Assembly (NCBI GenBank): GCA_944319795.1
Contig: CALUFA010000019.1
Coordinates: forward strand, 1 to 45,839
Direction: 5' to 3'
Source of the DNA: an uncultured Prevotella sp.
GTDB lineage: Bacteria > Bacteroidota > Bacteroidia > Bacteroidales > Bacteroidaceae
Length of the DNA: 45,839 nucleotides
Under the pieces are notes generated by a model. That model did not search any database, was not told the DNA's origin, and saw only the letters and a list, made by a program, of their open reading frames with translations. Of this stretch, positions 26,695-35,812 are shown piece after piece. A program made the translations under genes and the position numbers. Position 1 is the stretch's first letter; every line of letters begins with the position of its first letter.

Positions 26695-27591
26695 CTAATT
26701 TAATTTGTCTATGTAATTTATGATTTCTTCAACATTCTCGGGCGAAAACCAACGTATGTTTTCGTCGCGCTTAAACCAAGTGAGCTGCTTGCGGCAGTAT
26801 TTGTGAGTGTTGCATTTTATCTTGAAAACCGCTTCGTCAAGCGTGCATTTCCCGTCGAAATAAGCGAAAAGTTCCTTGTAACCGACGGTGTTAAGGGCGT
26901 TTACATGCCTGAGGGGATACATTGTTCTCGCTTCTTCGAGCAGCCCGTCGGCCATCATCTGGTCAACGCGTTGGTCGATGCGCCGGTAGAGTTCGGCGCG
27001 TTCGCGAGTAAGTCCTATTTTCAATATGTTGAACGGGCGTTCCTTTTTCGTGCTCGTCCTGAACGACGAATAAGGTTTCCCCGTAGAAAGGCATATCTCG
27101 ACGGCATGGATGACTCGCTTGGGGTTTTGCTTGTCTACGATAGCGTAATACTCGGGATCGAGGGTCTTGAGTTTAAGGCGCATGGCGTCAAGGCCGTACC
27201 TTTCGTATTCTTCCATGACTCGGCGGCGCACCTCGGCGTCTACTGTCGGTATGTCGTCAATACCGTTGCACACAGCGTCGACGTACATCATGCTTCCACC
27301 GGACATTATCACACGTTCTTTTTCTTTGAACAAACCGCCGAGCAGGCTTATTACATCGTTTTCGAACATAGATGCGTTGTAATAATCACCGATATTGAGG
27401 CTTCCCACGAAGTAGTGTCTTATCCTGCCGGTTTCTTCTTCCGTCGGCGCAGCAGTGCCTATTGGAATCTCGCGGAACATCTGGCGTGAGTCTGCGTTGA
27501 TTATTACGGTGTTGAGCCTTTCGGCTATTTCAAGGCATAATTTTGTTTTGCCTACACCGGTAGGCCCGATTATGACGATGAGGGTGTTCAT
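26695..27591 (-). CDS. miaA: tRNA dimethylallyltransferase MiaA
   Basis: Transfers a dimethylallyl group to N6 of A37 in tRNAs that read UNN codons. The P-loop GPTGVGKT is at residues 9-16, followed by [20 protein letters not shown], the prenyl-acceptor and tRNA-recognition motif. The 298-residue length is typical. Upstream a strong hairpin separates it from lpxA, so it must have its own start of transcription, which I could not place. Confidence 0.96.
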   Translation of the reverse strand: MNTLIVIIGPTGVGKTKLCLEIAERLNTVIINADSRQMFREIPIGTAAPTEEETGRIRHYFVGSLNIGDYYNASMFENDVISLLGGLFKEKERVIMSGGSMMYVDAVCNGIDDIPTVDAEVRRRVMEEYERYGLDAMRLKLKTLDPEYYAIVDKQNPKRVIHAVEICLSTGKPYSSFRTSTKKERPFNILKIGLTRERAELYRRIDQRVDQMMADGLLEEARTMYPLRHVNALNTVGYKELFAYFDGKCTLDEAVFKIKCNTHKYCRKQLTWFKRDENIRWFSPENVEEIINYIDKLN

Positions 27592-27613
27592 GCTCTTGAT
27601 GTGATATTAAATT

Positions 27614-27655
27614 AAAGGGAAGCCAACGAGCGATAAAGCATGTCGGCTTCCCTTT
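27614..27655. terminator. Terminator after the lpx operon
   Basis: AAAGGGAAGCC (27614-27624) and GGCTTCCCTTT (27645-27655) form a perfect 11-bp stem with a 20-nt loop. On the minus strand it ends in TTTAATTT and follows the lpxA stop by about 30 nt, so it should end the lpxD-lpxC/fabZ-lpxA transcript. Confidence 0.75.
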
Positions 27656-27685
27656 ATTCATTGGTTAAAAGAACATTTTCCAAGA

Positions 27686-28456
27686 TTATCTTATGATTCC
27701 TCGTTTTGAATTTTCAACGAAATTGATTATATATTCAATCTCTTCGCTGTCAGGCAGATGCTTGCGTATTTCTTCGATTCCTTCTTTCAGCACGCCTTTG
27801 GAGTAAAGCATGCGGTACGCTTCGTGGATGTTGTTTATAAGTTCGTTGTTGAATCCCCTACGGCGAAGTCCGACGATGTTTATTCCGCAATACTTTGTCG
27901 GTTCCTTACCTGCAATAATGAACGGCGGAATGTCTTGGCTGAAGCGGCAGCCGCCTTGTATCATTACGTATCCGCCGATGTGGCAGAACTGGTGGCAGAG
28001 CACTTCAGCGCTTATTATCGCATGATCGTCTACCGTAACTTCTCCGCCGAACTTCGTTGAGTTGCCTATGATACAGTAGTTGCCTACAACGCAGTCGTGG
28101 GCGATGTGCATGTTTTCCATCAAGAGGTTGTTGGAGCCAACCTTCGTCATACCTTTTGAAGCTGTGCCTCTTGAGATTGTGACATTTTCGCGTATGCTGT
28201 TGTTGTCGCCGACTTCGCAGATCGTGTCTTCCCCCTTGAACTTAAGGTCTTGCGGCTTCGTACTGATGCTCGCTCCGGGGAAAATCTCGTTCCCGTTGCC
28301 TATGCGTGCGCCATAGTTTATCGTTACACTGTTTTGGAATACGTTATTATCTCCGATGACAGTGTTTTTGTCAATATAGCAAAACGGGCCGATTACATTG
28401 TTGTCACCCAATTTTGCTTCGGGATGCACGTATGCGAGCGGACTTATCTGGTTCAT
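27686..28456 (-). CDS. lpxA: UDP-N-acetylglucosamine acyltransferase LpxA
   Basis: Catalyses the first step of lipid A synthesis, adding a 3-hydroxyacyl chain from ACP to UDP-GlcNAc. The 256-residue protein has a left-handed beta-helix of hexapeptide repeats over its first 190 residues. The catalytic histidine region is visible in NNLLMENMHIAHDCVVGN. A helical C-terminal domain follows. It is the last gene of the lipid A operon. Confidence 0.96.
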   Translation of the reverse strand: MNQISPLAYVHPEAKLGDNNVIGPFCYIDKNTVIGDNNVFQNSVTINYGARIGNGNEIFPGASISTKPQDLKFKGEDTICEVGDNNSIRENVTISRGTASKGMTKVGSNNLLMENMHIAHDCVVGNYCIIGNSTKFGGEVTVDDHAIISAEVLCHQFCHIGGYVMIQGGCRFSQDIPPFIIAGKEPTKYCGINIVGLRRRGFNNELINNIHEAYRMLYSKGVLKEGIEEIRKHLPDSEEIEYIINFVENSKRGIIR

Positions 28457-28477
28457 ATCTTTATAGTATTAAGGTAA

Positions 28478-28501
28478 AAGGGCAGATTGAGGTCTGCCCT
28501 T
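28478..28501 (-). terminator. Hairpin between lpxC/fabZ and lpxA
   Basis: AAGGGCAGA (28478-28486) and TCTGCCCTT (28493-28501) form a 9-bp stem with a 6-nt loop, followed on the minus strand by TTTT. It sits 13 nt after the lpxC/fabZ stop and 22 nt before lpxA, so it may be an internal (partial) terminator or an mRNA-stabilising structure within the operon. Confidence 0.6.
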
Positions 28502-28513
28502 AAAATTTAGTAC

Positions 28514-29905
28514 TTACTTGTTCTTTACAATCTGGGCTGTGAACGTAGCTTCGGATACGATTTTGTCGCCGACGAACACATAGCCTTTCATCGACGACAC
28601 GCCGTGGCGCACAGGCGCGAGCAAGTCTACCTTGAACAGCAAAGTGTCACCCGGTACAACCTTTTGGCGGAACTTCACGTTGTCAATCTTCATGAAATAT
28701 GTAGACCAACGTTCAGGTTCGTCAACGGTGTTAAGCACTAACAGACCGCCGCATTGCGCCATTGCTTCCACTTGGAGGACGCCCGGCATAACAGGTTCTT
28801 GAGGGAAGTGTCCGGTGAAGAACGGTTCGTTGCTCGTTACGTTCTTGACTCCTACAATACTGCTCGGCCCGAGGGCGATCACCTTGTCTACCAACTGCAT
28901 CGGGTAGCGGTGGGGCAGAAGCTCGCGGATGCGGTTCACGTCCATGATGGGTGGCTCGTTGCAGTTGTATATCGGTGCTTGTATTTCGTGCTTGCGAATC
29001 TCGCGGCGCATCAGGCGTGCGAACTTGTTGTTAATCGTATGGCCCGGTTTCGTTGCGATGATGCGGCCTTTTATCGGTTTGCCGATCAGCGCCATGTCGC
29101 CAATTATGTCGAGCAGTTTGTGGCGTGTGCACTCGTTCTCCCACACTAACGGCTTGTGTTGGATGTAACCGAGTTTGGTTGCGTCGAGGTGTGGCACGTT
29201 GAGGAAGTCTGCCAACGCGTCAAGGCGCTCTTGCGTAGTCTGTCTTTCATATATTACGATGGCGTTGTCCATGTCGCCGCCTTTTATCAGGTTGGCGCGT
29301 AACAGCGGTTCAATGTCCCTTACGAATACGAACGTGCGTGCCGGCGCAATCTCCGTTGTGAAGTTCTCCATGTGGTCGAGCGTTGCGAACTGGCTGTTTA
29401 TGAACTTCGAGTCGAACGAGCACATTGCGGTGATGCTGAATTCGTCGTCGGGCAGGATTGTTATGCACGAGCCGCTTTCAACGTCTTTCACCTCAATCTT
29501 TTGCCTGATTATGTAAAAGTCTTTCGGGGCGTTCTGTTCCTCTATTCCTATCTCCTTGATTTTTTCCACGTATTGTGCGGCCGAGCCGTCGAGAATCGGG
29601 AATTCAGGCCCGTTCACCTGTATGAGGCAGTTATCGATGCCGAGGGCGTACAGTGCGGCAAGCGCATGTTCGACCGTCGACACTTTGACGTCTCCCTTAC
29701 CGAGCACAGTGCCACGCTGTGTGTCAACCACGTTCTCGGCAATTGCGTCGATTGTGGGTTGGCCGTCAAGGTCGATACGTTGTATCTTGTATCCTGTGTT
29801 TACCGCTGCAGGATTGAAGGTTATTGTAAGGTTCAATCCCGTATGCAGGCCTTTTCCGCATAAGGCGAAGCTGCCTTTTAGGGTATTCTGTTTAGACGTT
29901 TCCAT
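28514..29905 (-). CDS. lpxC-fabZ: Bifunctional LpxC deacetylase / FabZ dehydratase
   Basis: A fusion joining the committed step of lipid A synthesis to fatty acid elongation. Residues 1 to about 305 are the zinc-dependent UDP-3-O-acyl-GlcNAc deacetylase LpxC, with GKGLHTG, STVEHALAAL and the metal/catalytic block HKLLDIIGDMALIG. From about 318 a FabZ-type 3-hydroxyacyl-ACP dehydratase follows with LLPHRYPMQLVDK and the catalytic helix GHFPQEPVMPGVLQVEAMAQ. The arrangement is known in Bacteroidetes. The start overlaps the last base of lpxD. Confidence 0.96.
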   Translation of the reverse strand: METSKQNTLKGSFALCGKGLHTGLNLTITFNPAAVNTGYKIQRIDLDGQPTIDAIAENVVDTQRGTVLGKGDVKVSTVEHALAALYALGIDNCLIQVNGPEFPILDGSAAQYVEKIKEIGIEEQNAPKDFYIIRQKIEVKDVESGSCITILPDDEFSITAMCSFDSKFINSQFATLDHMENFTTEIAPARTFVFVRDIEPLLRANLIKGGDMDNAIVIYERQTTQERLDALADFLNVPHLDATKLGYIQHKPLVWENECTRHKLLDIIGDMALIGKPIKGRIIATKPGHTINNKFARLMRREIRKHEIQAPIYNCNEPPIMDVNRIRELLPHRYPMQLVDKVIALGPSSIVGVKNVTSNEPFFTGHFPQEPVMPGVLQVEAMAQCGGLLVLNTVDEPERWSTYFMKIDNVKFRQKVVPGDTLLFKVDLLAPVRHGVSSMKGYVFVGDKIVSEATFTAQIVKNK

Positions 29906-30942
29906 TATTTCTTGTCTTTTTTTAATTCTTCCACTTGTTTTTGTAGCTCGTTCAGCTGTTTGTATATCTCGGGCAACTTACGCGAAAGGGCGATTGTCTT
30001 GAAGTATGCCTTCGGCTCCATCGGCGGGGTGCCTATGAGCGTTGTGTCGCCCTTTATGCTTCCCGGCACGCCCGATTGCGCCCCGAGGAATGTCTTGTCG
30101 CCTATGTTTATGTGTCCGGATATGCCTACCTGGCCTCCGAACATGCACCACTTGCCTATCTTCGTGCTGCCTGCGACGCCTACTTGGGCTGACATAACCG
30201 TGTTTTCGCCTACCTCTACGTTGTGCGCAATCTGTACGAGGTTGTCGAGTTTCACTCCCTTGCGTATTATCGTCGTGCCCATAGTCGAGCGGTCGACGCA
30301 AGTGTTTGCGCCGATTTCCACGTCGTCTTCAATGGTTACGATGCCGATTTGCGGTATCTTGTCGTACCCCTCGGTGTTCGGGGCGAAGCCGAAGCCGTCG
30401 GCGCCTATCACCGAGCCGGCATGTATGGTTACGTTGTTGCCCAACTTGCATCCTTGGTATATCGTTACGTTCGGATAGATTATGCATCCGCCGCCCATCT
30501 TCACGCCGTCTTCGATTACGGCGTGCGGATGTATTTGGGTGTTGTCTCCGATCTCAGCGTTTTCTCCAATGTAGGCGAAAGCGCCTATGTAGCAGTCTTT
30601 ACCGATCTTGGCGCTTTCAGATATGAACGCCATAGGGCTTACGCCTGTTTTCTTTGGAAGGTATGATTGGTAGAGCTGCAGCAGCTTAGCTACGCATTCG
30701 TAGGCGTTCTTCACCCTTATGAGTGTCGCGCTTACGGGTTGGGTAAGTTCCACGTCGTCGTTTACGAGCACTATGCTCGACTTCGTGTCGTAAATATAAT
30801 GTGTATATTTCGGGTTTGAAAGAAACGATATTGCTCCGGGCACTCCTTCTTCTATTTTCGCGAACGTGTGTATCTTAGCGTTCTCGTCGCCTTCTATTTT
30901 CCCTTCGATAAAACTTGCTATCTGTTTTGCAGTAAATTCCAT
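29905..30942 (-). CDS. lpxD: UDP-3-O-acylglucosamine N-acyltransferase LpxD
   Basis: Adds the second acyl chain in lipid A synthesis. The 345-residue protein has an N-terminal uridine-binding domain, then a long hexapeptide-repeat beta-helix (about residues 100-290). It contains the conserved block [23 protein letters not shown] with the catalytic His. A C-terminal coiled-coil-like helix ends it. It is the first gene of the lpxD-lpxC/fabZ-lpxA operon and is preceded by CAAAGGTA (minus-strand TACCTTTG). Confidence 0.96.
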   Translation of the reverse strand: MEFTAKQIASFIEGKIEGDENAKIHTFAKIEEGVPGAISFLSNPKYTHYIYDTKSSIVLVNDDVELTQPVSATLIRVKNAYECVAKLLQLYQSYLPKKTGVSPMAFISESAKIGKDCYIGAFAYIGENAEIGDNTQIHPHAVIEDGVKMGGGCIIYPNVTIYQGCKLGNNVTIHAGSVIGADGFGFAPNTEGYDKIPQIGIVTIEDDVEIGANTCVDRSTMGTTIIRKGVKLDNLVQIAHNVEVGENTVMSAQVGVAGSTKIGKWCMFGGQVGISGHINIGDKTFLGAQSGVPGSIKGDTTLIGTPPMEPKAYFKTIALSRKLPEIYKQLNELQKQVEELKKDKK

Positions 30943-30980
30943 TACAATGTAATTACATTAAATATTTTGCGCAATTTTTG

Positions 30981-30988
30981 CAAAGGTA
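30981..30988 (-). promoter_or_regulatory. lpxD operon promoter -7 box
   Basis: On the minus strand TACCTTTG followed by C, 38 nt before the lpxD start, is a perfect TAnnTTTG box. It sits between the end of the HD-domain gene and lpxD. Confidence 0.6.
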
Positions 30989-30999
30989 AGTAATTTTAT

Positions 31000-32220
31000 T
31001 CAAAAACGCTGATAACATAAGTAATATTTGCGAATTTTTTTGGAAAGTAAGGCTATGTTCATAACTTCCGACGCGTCCGAAATGTCTTTTAACGTGTTGT
31101 CCTTGAACAAAATCGTAATATGGTCGTCGTTTACGTCATACATGTCTTTCTGTATCGTGTCTACGCTCATTAGGTAGCGCGCCGCTTCCTTGTCGATGCC
31201 GAACTTGTCGGCAAGCGCGGCTTTTATTGCGCCGATCTTTTCTTCGTCGAACGGAATGTCTGATATTTCCACCTTGAAGAGATTGCGGTTCAGCAGGTCG
31301 TTTGACAAGATCGACAACACCTTGTCGTCGTGGCCTATCCATACTTTTACAGCGCTCCAGATGTCGTTGTCGTCGAGCAGGGCGTAATTCCGTTGCGCCT
31401 CGCCGTCGGTCTTGAACCTTTCTGAGTCAATATCGTTGTACAGGAAGTATCTGAGGCACGGCGTAGCGAACACTTCCTTGCCCTCGCGTGCCAGTTGCTT
31501 GGCTCGCAGAAGTGCGTTGACGAGCACTTTCTCGCTCGAAACTGTCGTTTTGTGCAAATATACTTGCCAGTACATCAGCCTGCGCGACATCAGGTAATTC
31601 TCGATTGAATAAAGACCTTTCGAGTTTACTACGAGGTTGTCGTCGGCCACGTCGAGCATCTTTATTATCCGTGCGCTGCCTATGTTGCCTTCCGTTACGC
31701 CTGTGAAGAAGCTGTCGCGGCGCAGGTAGTCGAGCCTGTCCATGTCGAGCTGGCTGCTTATCAGTTGGTGGAGGAACTTCTTGGGGTATTCGTTCTTGAA
31801 TATCTTGAGCGCGAGGTTGAGCCCGCCTTTCATCTCGCGGTTGATTTGTTCCATCATCAGCAGCGAAATCTCTTCGTGGCTGACGCCGTTTATCAGCGTA
31901 TGTTCGAGCACATGCGAGAACGGCCCGTGGCCTATGTCGTGCATCAGGATGGCGGCTTCTACGGCTTCTTCCTCGCTGTCGAAGATGAATATCCCTTTCT
32001 GCGTAAGCGACGTTATGGCCTCGCTCATCAGGTGGAACGCCCCTATGGAGTGTTGGAACCTCGTATGCTGAGCCGACGGATATACCATCGACGTCAATCC
32101 GAGTTGCTTTATTCTCGTCAGCCTTTGCATCAACGGATGCTCTACGATGTCGAGCAGCAGGCCGTGGGGTATCTTGATGAAACCGAAAATCGGGTCGTTT
32201 ATTATTTTGCTGTCGTTCAT
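31000..32220 (-). CDS. HD-domain phosphohydrolase (dGTPase-like)
   Basis: A 406-residue metal-dependent phosphohydrolase, probably acting on deoxynucleotides or another phosphorylated small molecule. The HD motif is complete: HTRFQHSIGAFHLM, then ILMHDIGHGPFSHVLEHT, with the later aspartate in SSQLDMDRLDYLRRDSF. I chose the ATG at 32220 (MNDSKIINDPIFGFIKIP) because family homology begins there and a TACTTTTG box lies 25 nt upstream; an upstream in-frame start at 32307 would precede that box. Substrate unknown. Confidence 0.9.
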   Translation of the reverse strand: MNDSKIINDPIFGFIKIPHGLLLDIVEHPLMQRLTRIKQLGLTSMVYPSAQHTRFQHSIGAFHLMSEAITSLTQKGIFIFDSEEEAVEAAILMHDIGHGPFSHVLEHTLINGVSHEEISLLMMEQINREMKGGLNLALKIFKNEYPKKFLHQLISSQLDMDRLDYLRRDSFFTGVTEGNIGSARIIKMLDVADDNLVVNSKGLYSIENYLMSRRLMYWQVYLHKTTVSSEKVLVNALLRAKQLAREGKEVFATPCLRYFLYNDIDSERFKTDGEAQRNYALLDDNDIWSAVKVWIGHDDKVLSILSNDLLNRNLFKVEISDIPFDEEKIGAIKAALADKFGIDKEAARYLMSVDTIQKDMYDVNDDHITILFKDNTLKDISDASEVMNIALLSKKIRKYYLCYQRF

Positions 32221-32244
32221 TTGCGGATTGTTAAAACTTCGGCG

Positions 32245-32252
32245 CAAAAGTA
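32245..32252 (-). promoter_or_regulatory. HD-domain gene promoter -7 box
   Basis: On the minus strand TACTTTTG followed by C. It lies 25 nt before the chosen start, between ogt and the HD gene, and supports that start. Confidence 0.5.
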
Positions 32253-32279
32253 GTGAAAATATGCCGAAAGTGCTAACTT

Positions 32280-32807
32280 TTAAGGTAAAATAAGGTCTTG
32301 CCGACATTCTTCGAGCTTCAGAAGATACGTCTTTGCGTCAAGTCCTCCACCGTATCCGGTCAGTGATCCGTCGCTGCCTATCACCCTGTGGCACGGCGCG
32401 ATTATCGATATTGCGTTCGCCCCGTTGGCGTTTGCCACGGCGCGCACGGCCTTGGGCATGCCGAGCCTGGCGGCCATTGCGCCGTAGGATGTGGTCTGTC
32501 CGTATGGAATGTCGAGTAGTTGCCGCCACACGCTCTTTTGGAAATCGGTGCCGACGAACAGGAGCGGAACGTCGAACGACTTCCTTCCGCGCCTGAAATA
32601 CTCGTCTAATTGCCTTGCGGCTTCCTCGATTACGCCCGTAGTGCCTTCCACGTAATCCGCCTTCAGGCCGGATTGCAGCCTGCGGTCGACCCTTCCGGGA
32701 TGTTTCTCTACCGTCCAGTTGCACAGGCAGAGCTTACCGCCGAACGAGCCGAGGAGCAACTCTCCGCAGGGCGAATGGTAGCGTTGTATGAATATCTTGT
32801 TTCTCAT
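32280..32807 (-). CDS. ogt: Methylated-DNA-protein-cysteine methyltransferase
   Basis: A suicide enzyme that removes alkyl groups from O6 of guanine. The acceptor Cys139 is in PCHRVIGSDGSLTGYGGGL, and the helix-turn-helix-like DNA-binding segment is PYGQTTSYGAMAARLGMPKAVRAV. The start MRNKIF overlaps the stop of the upstream efflux gene as ATGA, indicating translational coupling; the longer in-frame start at 32870 would overlap that gene by 67 bases and is unlikely. This gives 175 residues, the normal length. Confidence 0.94.
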   Translation of the reverse strand: MRNKIFIQRYHSPCGELLLGSFGGKLCLCNWTVEKHPGRVDRRLQSGLKADYVEGTTGVIEEAARQLDEYFRRGRKSFDVPLLFVGTDFQKSVWRQLLDIPYGQTTSYGAMAARLGMPKAVRAVANANGANAISIIAPCHRVIGSDGSLTGYGGGLDAKTYLLKLEECRQDLILP

Positions 32808-34027
32808 TTTGCTTTGTTCGGCCTTACGTCGGGCAGCCATATTGCGATTATTCCCAATAGCGGCAGCCATGTGCTGACTTTGAAGATGAACTCGATGCTC
32901 GTCATGTCGGCCAACCAGCCGAAGAATGCCGAACCTATGCCGCCCAGGCCGAACATCAGTCCGAAGAACACGCCTGCTATCATGCCTACCTTGTCGGGCT
33001 TAAGGTCGGTGGCGTAAACCACGATGGCCGAGAACGCCGAGGCTATGATTAGCCCCGTAAGCACCGACATTACTATCGTGCCGAAGAGGTTGAGGTAGGG
33101 TAGGGCGAGCGTGAACGGGGCCGCGCCGAGGATTGAGAACAGTATGACGTACTTGCGCCCGTAGCGGTCGCCGAGGAATCCGCCCACGAGCGTTCCGACG
33201 GCGAAGGCGGCGAGATAGGCGAACAGGCAGTATTGCGACTCTTGCACGGAGACGCCGAACTTGTCGATGAGGAAGAACGTAAAGTAGCTCGTCATGCAGG
33301 CGTTGAAGAAGTACTTAGAGAATATCATCAGTACGAGTATGCCCAAAGCCGTGTTCACCGTCCGCTTGGGCAGCGTGCATACGCCTGCGGCCCGTTTGCC
33401 GCGGGCGGCCTTGATTTTCGTCAACACCATGCCGTACCAGTAGCCTACGCGCGTAAGCAGCAGCGAGGCGAGCAGCGCGGCCAGCGCAAACCACGCTACG
33501 GCGTGCTGGCCGTAAGGTATCACGATGAGAGCCGCCAGCAGCGGACCGACGGCGCTGCCGCCGTTGCCTCCCACCTGGAATATCGACTGGGCGAGGCTCT
33601 TCTTTCCGCCCGACGCAAGTTGGGCCACGCGCGACGCTTCGGGGTGGAACACCGACGAGCCGCAACCTATCAGCGCCACGGCGAGCAGCAGCGGCACGAA
33701 GCCGGGCGCAAAGGCCAAGGCAAGCAGTCCGGTGAGAGTGAACAGCATGCCCAACGCGAGCGAGTAAGGCTGCGGATGGCGGTCGGCGTAGTTGCCGATG
33801 AACGGCTGGAATATCGACGACGTGATTTGGAACACAAACGTTATGACGCCTATCTGGGCGAACGTGAAGCCGAACTTATCTTTCAACAGGGGGTAAAGGG
33901 CCGGTATAACCGACTGTATCATGTCGTTGAGCAAGTGGCACGCGCCCATCGTGAAGAGTATAGAGTAGGCCGTTCCCTCAACCAAGTGCGGATGTCCCTT
34001 TATCTTGTTTAATATGTTGTTAATCAT
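32804..34027 (-). CDS. fsr: MFS efflux transporter, fosmidomycin-resistance (Fsr) type
   Basis: A 407-residue major facilitator with about 12 helices. The N-terminal half closely follows the Fsr pattern: ACHLLNDMIQSVIPALYPLLKDKFGFTFAQIG, then FQPFIGNYADRHPQPYSLALGMLFTLTG and GSSVFHPEASRVAQLASGGKKSLAQSIFQVGGNGGSAVGPLLAA. Family members export fosmidomycin-like compounds, but the natural substrate is unknown. It is coupled to ogt by an ATGA overlap. Confidence 0.88.
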   Translation of the reverse strand: MINNILNKIKGHPHLVEGTAYSILFTMGACHLLNDMIQSVIPALYPLLKDKFGFTFAQIGVITFVFQITSSIFQPFIGNYADRHPQPYSLALGMLFTLTGLLALAFAPGFVPLLLAVALIGCGSSVFHPEASRVAQLASGGKKSLAQSIFQVGGNGGSAVGPLLAALIVIPYGQHAVAWFALAALLASLLLTRVGYWYGMVLTKIKAARGKRAAGVCTLPKRTVNTALGILVLMIFSKYFFNACMTSYFTFFLIDKFGVSVQESQYCLFAYLAAFAVGTLVGGFLGDRYGRKYVILFSILGAAPFTLALPYLNLFGTIVMSVLTGLIIASAFSAIVVYATDLKPDKVGMIAGVFFGLMFGLGGIGSAFFGWLADMTSIEFIFKVSTWLPLLGIIAIWLPDVRPNKAK

Positions 34028-34046
34028 GCCTCGTTAAATCTCAATG

Positions 34047-34054
34047 CAAAGGTA
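34047..34054 (-). promoter_or_regulatory. fsr-ogt promoter -7 box
   Basis: On the minus strand TACCTTTG followed by C, 19 nt before the fsr start. A clean -33 TTTG at the right distance is not visible. Confidence 0.5.
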
Positions 34055-34167
34055 ATGCTTTTTGTGACAAGAAGAGGCATCGTAAGATTAAATAAAGCAA
34101 ACATTGTCAGGTTTGCATTAATTGCGCTCCGTAGTCGACTTCCATTTCTTTGTTTACCCTTTCCATC

Positions 34168-34923
34168 TTATAATAAGCCGAGGTCTTTAGCCACGCGGCA
34201 GGCTTCGATTGCACTTCTTGCGTTGAGTTTACAGCGTATTTCCTGCCTGTGGCGGTTTACGGTGTTTATGCTGATTGATAATGTTTCGGCTATCTGTTTG
34301 CTCATAAGCCCTTTTTCGATGAGTCTGAGAACCTGTAACTCCCTGTCCGATAATATTTTGACCACTGTATGCTTGTCCAAAGCCTGTACCTGGCCGGTCT
34401 TTGAATTGATTATCAGACCGTCTGCTGCGGTGTTTGGGAACGAAGGCGTATAGAGGCAAAGGGTCAGCCATAGGCTGTTTCCTGTTGGATATGTGGTGTA
34501 GAAAATCCTGTGCAGTGCCTGGCGGTAGTTGCCGTAAGCGTCTTTCATCCTCAGTCCGCCAATATAGTAGTATGTTTGGCGTTTGCTTACGGGTAGGCGT
34601 TTCATGAAGTGGAAGAATTGCAACTCGTGCAGGTATTTCTTGTGAAGGTCGTCGGGGTGGATGCGGTTGAATATGATTGTTTCCCATATCGACGGCGTTT
34701 CGTTGCTGCCTGAGGAGCGTTTGATTCCGAGTTCGTCGGCGAATCCGCCATAATATATGTAGCTGGTGTCGGCGCTCATGTCGCTGAGTACGGCCAAGGC
34801 GTTCTCCGTCAAGGCATAGCCTTCGGCTATTTCTTTATGTCTTTCCAGCGCGGCGGCCAGCCTGTCTTCGGTTGTGAAGTCTTGCTGTAAGAATTCGTTG
34901 TTGAGCCGTTTTACTATGTTCAT
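34168..34923 (-). CDS. LuxR-type transcriptional regulator
   Basis: A 251-residue regulator. The C-terminal GerE/LuxR helix-turn-helix (about residues 183-245) begins LSDRELQVLRLIEKGLMSKQIAETLSISINTVNRH. The N-terminal part lacks a receiver aspartate pocket and looks like a PAS-type sensor fold (about 50-170), as in many Bacteroidetes orphan LuxR proteins. It diverges from the DUF1349 gene across a 114-bp region with a palindromic pair of -7 boxes. It may control itself and that neighbour, which is inference. Confidence 0.85.
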   Translation of the reverse strand: MNIVKRLNNEFLQQDFTTEDRLAAALERHKEIAEGYALTENALAVLSDMSADTSYIYYGGFADELGIKRSSGSNETPSIWETIIFNRIHPDDLHKKYLHELQFFHFMKRLPVSKRQTYYYIGGLRMKDAYGNYRQALHRIFYTTYPTGNSLWLTLCLYTPSFPNTAADGLIINSKTGQVQALDKHTVVKILSDRELQVLRLIEKGLMSKQIAETLSISINTVNRHRQEIRCKLNARSAIEACRVAKDLGLL

Positions 34924-34949
34924 GCCTTAAAAATGGTTATTAATAACCA

Positions 34950-34980
34950 TTGCCGTTATACTTTTTATCATTTACCTTTG
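34950..34980 (+). promoter_or_regulatory. Promoter of the DUF1349 gene
   Basis: TTG at 34950-34952 and TACCTTTG at 34973-34980, spaced by 20 bp, 58 nt before the start. The -7 box is half of the palindrome TACCTTTGCAAAGGTA. Confidence 0.6.
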
Positions 34981-34988
34981 CAAAGGTA
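34981..34988 (-). promoter_or_regulatory. Possible divergent -7 box toward the LuxR gene
   Basis: The minus-strand reading is TACCTTTG, the mirror of the plus-strand box with which it abuts. No good -33 box is found for this direction, so it may instead be an operator half-site. Confidence 0.35.
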
Positions 34989-35037
34989 ATGAATTTTTAG
35001 TGCAATTAGATAATATGGATTAAATAAAATTGAGTGT

Positions 35038-35691
35038 ATGAAAAAGATTATTTTTGCGTTGTCTTTGTTCTCCGTGCAGCATGTGGGAGCGCAGACGCTT
35101 GAGAAAATGCAGTGGTTCAACGAGCCGGAACAGTGGAAGATTGAGAACAATTCGTTGTTGATGTCCGTAACGCCACATTGTGATTACTGGCGTATTTCGC
35201 ATTATGGATTCACCGTTGACGACGCTCCGTTCTATTATGCCACATACGGCGGCGAGTTTGAAGTAAAGGTCAGGGTTGCCGGTGATTATAAGACACGTTT
35301 CGACCAAGCCGGACTTATGCTTCGCATTGACCATGAGAATTACATCAAGGCTGGCGTAGAGTTCGTAGACGGTAAGTATAACCTGAGTACGGTAGTGACG
35401 CATCATACGTCAGACTGGAGCGTTATAACGCTCGACGAAGCCGTGCCGTATGTATGGATAAAGGCCGTAAGGAGGCTCGACGCAGTGGAAATATTCTATT
35501 CGTTTGACGATAAGACGTATGTGATGATGCGTAATGCCTGGTTGAAGGATAACACACCGGTGCAAGTGGGGCTGATGGCGGCCTGTCCTGACGGCGATGG
35601 CTTCAATGTCGTGTTTGATAGTTTTAAGGTGAAACATTTGCCTGACCAACGTCGTTTGGAGTGGCTTAAGAAGGATGCCGGAGGGGAATAA
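35038..35691 (+). CDS. Exported DUF1349 (concanavalin A-like) protein
   Basis: A 217-residue protein with an N-terminal signal peptide (MKKIIFALSLFSVQHVGAQT). The rest matches the DUF1349 / 'regulation of enolase 1' fold, a beta-sandwich related to lectins and glucanases: WRISHYGFTVDDAPFYY, FDQAGLMLRIDHENYIKAGVEF and a closing VVFDSFKVK. A carbohydrate-binding role is plausible but unproven. It has its own promoter and diverges from the LuxR gene. Confidence 0.85.
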   Translation: MKKIIFALSLFSVQHVGAQTLEKMQWFNEPEQWKIENNSLLMSVTPHCDYWRISHYGFTVDDAPFYYATYGGEFEVKVRVAGDYKTRFDQAGLMLRIDHENYIKAGVEFVDGKYNLSTVVTHHTSDWSVITLDEAVPYVWIKAVRRLDAVEIFYSFDDKTYVMMRNAWLKDNTPVQVGLMAACPDGDGFNVVFDSFKVKHLPDQRRLEWLKKDAGGE

Positions 35692-35812
35692 GACGTTATG
35701 CAGGAATGTCTTATCGTTTGAATAATGTGTTTTTAGTTTGTTATATATTGCCGGTCGGTTGTCTTTATGTAAATATTTTGGCAATGTCTGATTGTAAATA
35801 CCACTGTTGATT

